NCBI GenBank assembly: GCA_024224815.1
Contig: JAAENC010001099.1
Span: 1-48,894, forward strand
Length of the DNA stretch: 48,894 bases
Origin: Chloroflexota bacterium
GTDB taxonomy: Bacteria > Chloroflexota > Anaerolineae > Anaerolineales > Villigracilaceae
Direction of reading: 5' to 3'
Part shown: piece by piece, positions 47,528-48,894 of the stretch
Position numbering within the stretch: the first letter of the stretch is position 1
How the letters are laid out: the number at the start of each line of letters is the position of its first letter
Translations under genes and position numbers: made by a program
Notes under the pieces: model-generated
Told to the model about the DNA's origin: nothing
Seen by the model: only the letters and a program-made list of their open reading frames with translations
Databases searched by the model: none

Positions 47528-48526
47528 TTACTGCACAATAAAACGCGCATTCCGATAGCGCTCATCTTGCGGATTCTTTATCAGGCCGCTTTGCAGCGCA
47601 TATAAAACTTCTCGTACGCCATCATCCGCGCTGAGTGTTGCTTCAAAGCCAAGTTCACGTTTAATCTTCTCAAAGGAGACGGTAATATCGCGTACATCGC
47701 CGCCAAAAGTCAGGTCTTTATAGTGGATATGCGTTTCAGGCAGGCGTTTTAGCACCAAATTCACGATCTCATCTTTGGTCAAATTCCCATCATCTGTGCC
47801 CAAGTTATAAACCTGCCCATTCACCTTCTCTTTTGGCGCATCCAGGCCCAAAATAATAGCACGGATCACATCACGCACGTGAATAAAAGAACGCGAATAG
47901 CCGCGTTGGTAAATGATCAGCTCACGTTTGGCAAAAGCTTCCAGCACAAATTGATTTAGAATTAAATCAAAACGCGTGCGGGGCGAGATGCCAAAGAGCG
48001 TGGCTAAACGAAAGATCAATGGAGCAGGCCCTTCTTTTTGCGCCAAGAGATACTCTTCTGCGGCAACTTTTGTTTCAGCATATAAAGATTGGGGATGAAG
48101 CCGAGCAGATTCGTCCACAGGCGCGTTTTCTTTTGCAAAACCATAATTACTATAAGTGGATGAGTAGACGAATCGCTCTACACCCAAACTTGCTGCCTGC
48201 TCATAAACTGCTTTTACAGCCCCAACATTATAGTGCCAAGCCGCTTCCTTACCGAGTGCCTGACAAGCCGGAAAACCGACGATCCCCGCCAAATGCACAA
48301 TGGCGTCCGCTTGGGGTTGGTCACGCATGGAATCAAGGAGGGCGCGGGGCTGAGTTAAATCTGCTTTGACGAGGCGAAAGTTGGGGTCTGCCATAGCGGG
48401 TATCAACGATTCCCCGCCGAAGAGCAATGAGTCGAGGGCGGTGACTCTGTGTCCACGCCGTAGCAACTCGGAGGTCAGGAGCGATCCGATATAGCCTGCG
48501 CCGCCCGTGATGACGATGTGTTTCAT
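47528..48526 (-). CDS. NAD-dependent nucleotide-sugar epimerase
   Basis: A 332-residue extended SDR of the GalE/WcaG type. HIVITGGAGYIGSLL is the NAD site, IVHLAGIVGFPACQ, YSSTYSNYGFAKENAPVDE and YAETKVAAEEYL (Y-x-x-x-K) are the catalytic landmarks, with GYSRSFIHVRDV in the sugar-binding half and a long C-terminal end. The catalytic Ser/Thr region reads SSTYSNYG. The nucleotide sugar is not deducible. The start overlaps the stop of the regulator gene (ATGA), so both are co-translated. Confidence 0.88.
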   Translation of the reverse strand: MKHIVITGGAGYIGSLLTSELLRRGHRVTALDSLLFGGESLIPAMADPNFRLVKADLTQPRALLDSMRDQPQADAIVHLAGIVGFPACQALGKEAAWHYNVGAVKAVYEQAASLGVERFVYSSTYSNYGFAKENAPVDESARLHPQSLYAETKVAAEEYLLAQKEGPAPLIFRLATLFGISPRTRFDLILNQFVLEAFAKRELIIYQRGYSRSFIHVRDVIRAIILGLDAPKEKVNGQVYNLGTDDGNLTKDEIVNLVLKRLPETHIHYKDLTFGGDVRDITVSFEKIKRELGFEATLSADDGVREVLYALQSGLIKNPQDERYRNARFIVQ

Positions 48527-48894
48527 GCTTTTTCTCCCAGCTTAAGCTGTATCTTCATCCCATTAATTTCTAAAAGGGGTGCAGATTGATTTTCGACTAC
48601 CTCTATGCCTGCTTCGAGACAGGTTAATTTGCAAATTTCAGCGACTTCGCCATTTCCGTTAATTCGAACGCTGTTGTGGCCGTTTTCGCTGAGTGTTTTA
48701 ATATGCCCCTGCGCACGCTGACGGACGCGTCTGTAGAGATTGAAGGATTGCTCGATAAAATCGACGGTGAGTTTGGCGCGCAGGGCGATGCCTTCGGGGG
48801 TGATGATATAGCGGAGTTTGCGGCGTTGGGCGCGCTCAACCTTGACGATGCCTTTTTCGATCATCCGTTTTAAATGCCAATTGACCGTCCCGAC
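48523..48894 (-). CDS. Winged-helix transcriptional regulator, partial
   Basis: The frame is open to the right edge, so only the C-terminal 123 residues are seen. It begins VGTVNWHLKRMIEKGIVKVE, the recognition helix and wing of a MarR/ArsR-like winged helix, then RRKLRYIITPEGIALRAKLT and a coiled region. A small C-terminal domain (SVRINGNGEVAEICKLTCLE to the end) has no name I know. Regulators like this, fused to or overlapping an epimerase gene, often head surface-glycan loci (EPS-associated MarR type). An ATG at 48864 is internal. Confidence 0.8.
   Translation of the reverse strand, partial: VGTVNWHLKRMIEKGIVKVERAQRRKLRYIITPEGIALRAKLTVDFIEQSFNLYRRVRQRAQGHIKTLSENGHNSVRINGNGEVAEICKLTCLEAGIEVVENQSAPLLEINGMKIQLKLGEKA

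Noticed and set aside
1-48894. tRNA or rRNA genes
   Set aside because: Reading both strands for T-arm and cloverleaf patterns gave no convincing candidate; a covariance search would be needed to exclude a divergent one.

Overview
The window is one contiguous piece of a bacterial chromosome. It has no tRNA or rRNA gene that I could see, and both ends cut through genes (guaA on the left, a winged-helix regulator on the right). The gene content fits an anaerobic or facultative Chloroflexota bacterium, most likely of the Anaerolineae: an NAD-linked formate dehydrogenase with a fused NuoE-NuoF subunit, an ABC-exported surface polysaccharide locus, lipoproteins with short lipoboxes, and intergenic DNA full of dispersed hairpin repeats. 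This is inference from gene content; there is no marker gene to settle it.

Positions 1-9580 hold housekeeping and transport genes. On the minus strand are xpt, a HIT protein, two AT-rich unknown genes and guaA; xpt makes XMP and guaA consumes it. On the plus strand are an SDR and trhP (tRNA hydroxylation). A strong bidirectional terminator separates trhP from a branched-chain amino acid type cassette (livK-livH-livM) that has no ATPase genes. A 590-base gene-free stretch rich in repeats follows, then a DUF937 gene.

Positions 9640-20680 are mixed. They contain a membrane-anchored nitroreductase, an AT-rich HEPN-like protein, a membrane protein/XRE regulator pair with its own probable operator, and a methyltransferase. 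The three-gene formate dehydrogenase operon (NuoEF fusion, ferredoxin subunit, molybdopterin catalytic subunit) is followed by a lipoprotein, a membrane-anchored thioredoxin, the 3' remnant of an IS3-family element, and a methyltransferase with a zinc-ribbon N-terminus.

Positions 20685-48894 are a minus-strand block of about 26 genes for a surface glycan, read right to left. It starts with a regulator, two nucleotide-sugar epimerase/reductase genes and the ABC exporter permease (wzm). An AT-rich insert of three genes (a giant GT-C-like membrane protein, a FAD oxidoreductase and a GT2) then separates wzm from its ATPase (wzt). After wzt come a capsule-type transferase, a phosphatidylcholine-synthase-like enzyme, two methyltransferases, pseB, an RfbD-type reductase, a NeuB/SpsE-type synthase, a glycosyltransferase, LapA, an AAC(3)-type acetyltransferase, a DUF4910 peptidase-like protein, a PD-(D/E)xK nuclease, spsF, two glycosyltransferases and an acyltransferase. 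PseB, SpsE and SpsF point to a nonulosonic (pseudaminic/legionaminic-like) or related deoxyamino sugar. The PseC-type aminotransferase is not in the window.

The most unusual material is non-coding. Several families of dispersed inverted repeats occupy the intergenic gaps. One is a paired-hairpin element (cores TGCGTTGCA/TGCATTGCA and their complements) present in three full copies and one half copy inside the glycan locus, with compensatory stem changes and alternative long-range pairing. A degenerate second 3' end of the rfbD-like gene marks a past recombination event.
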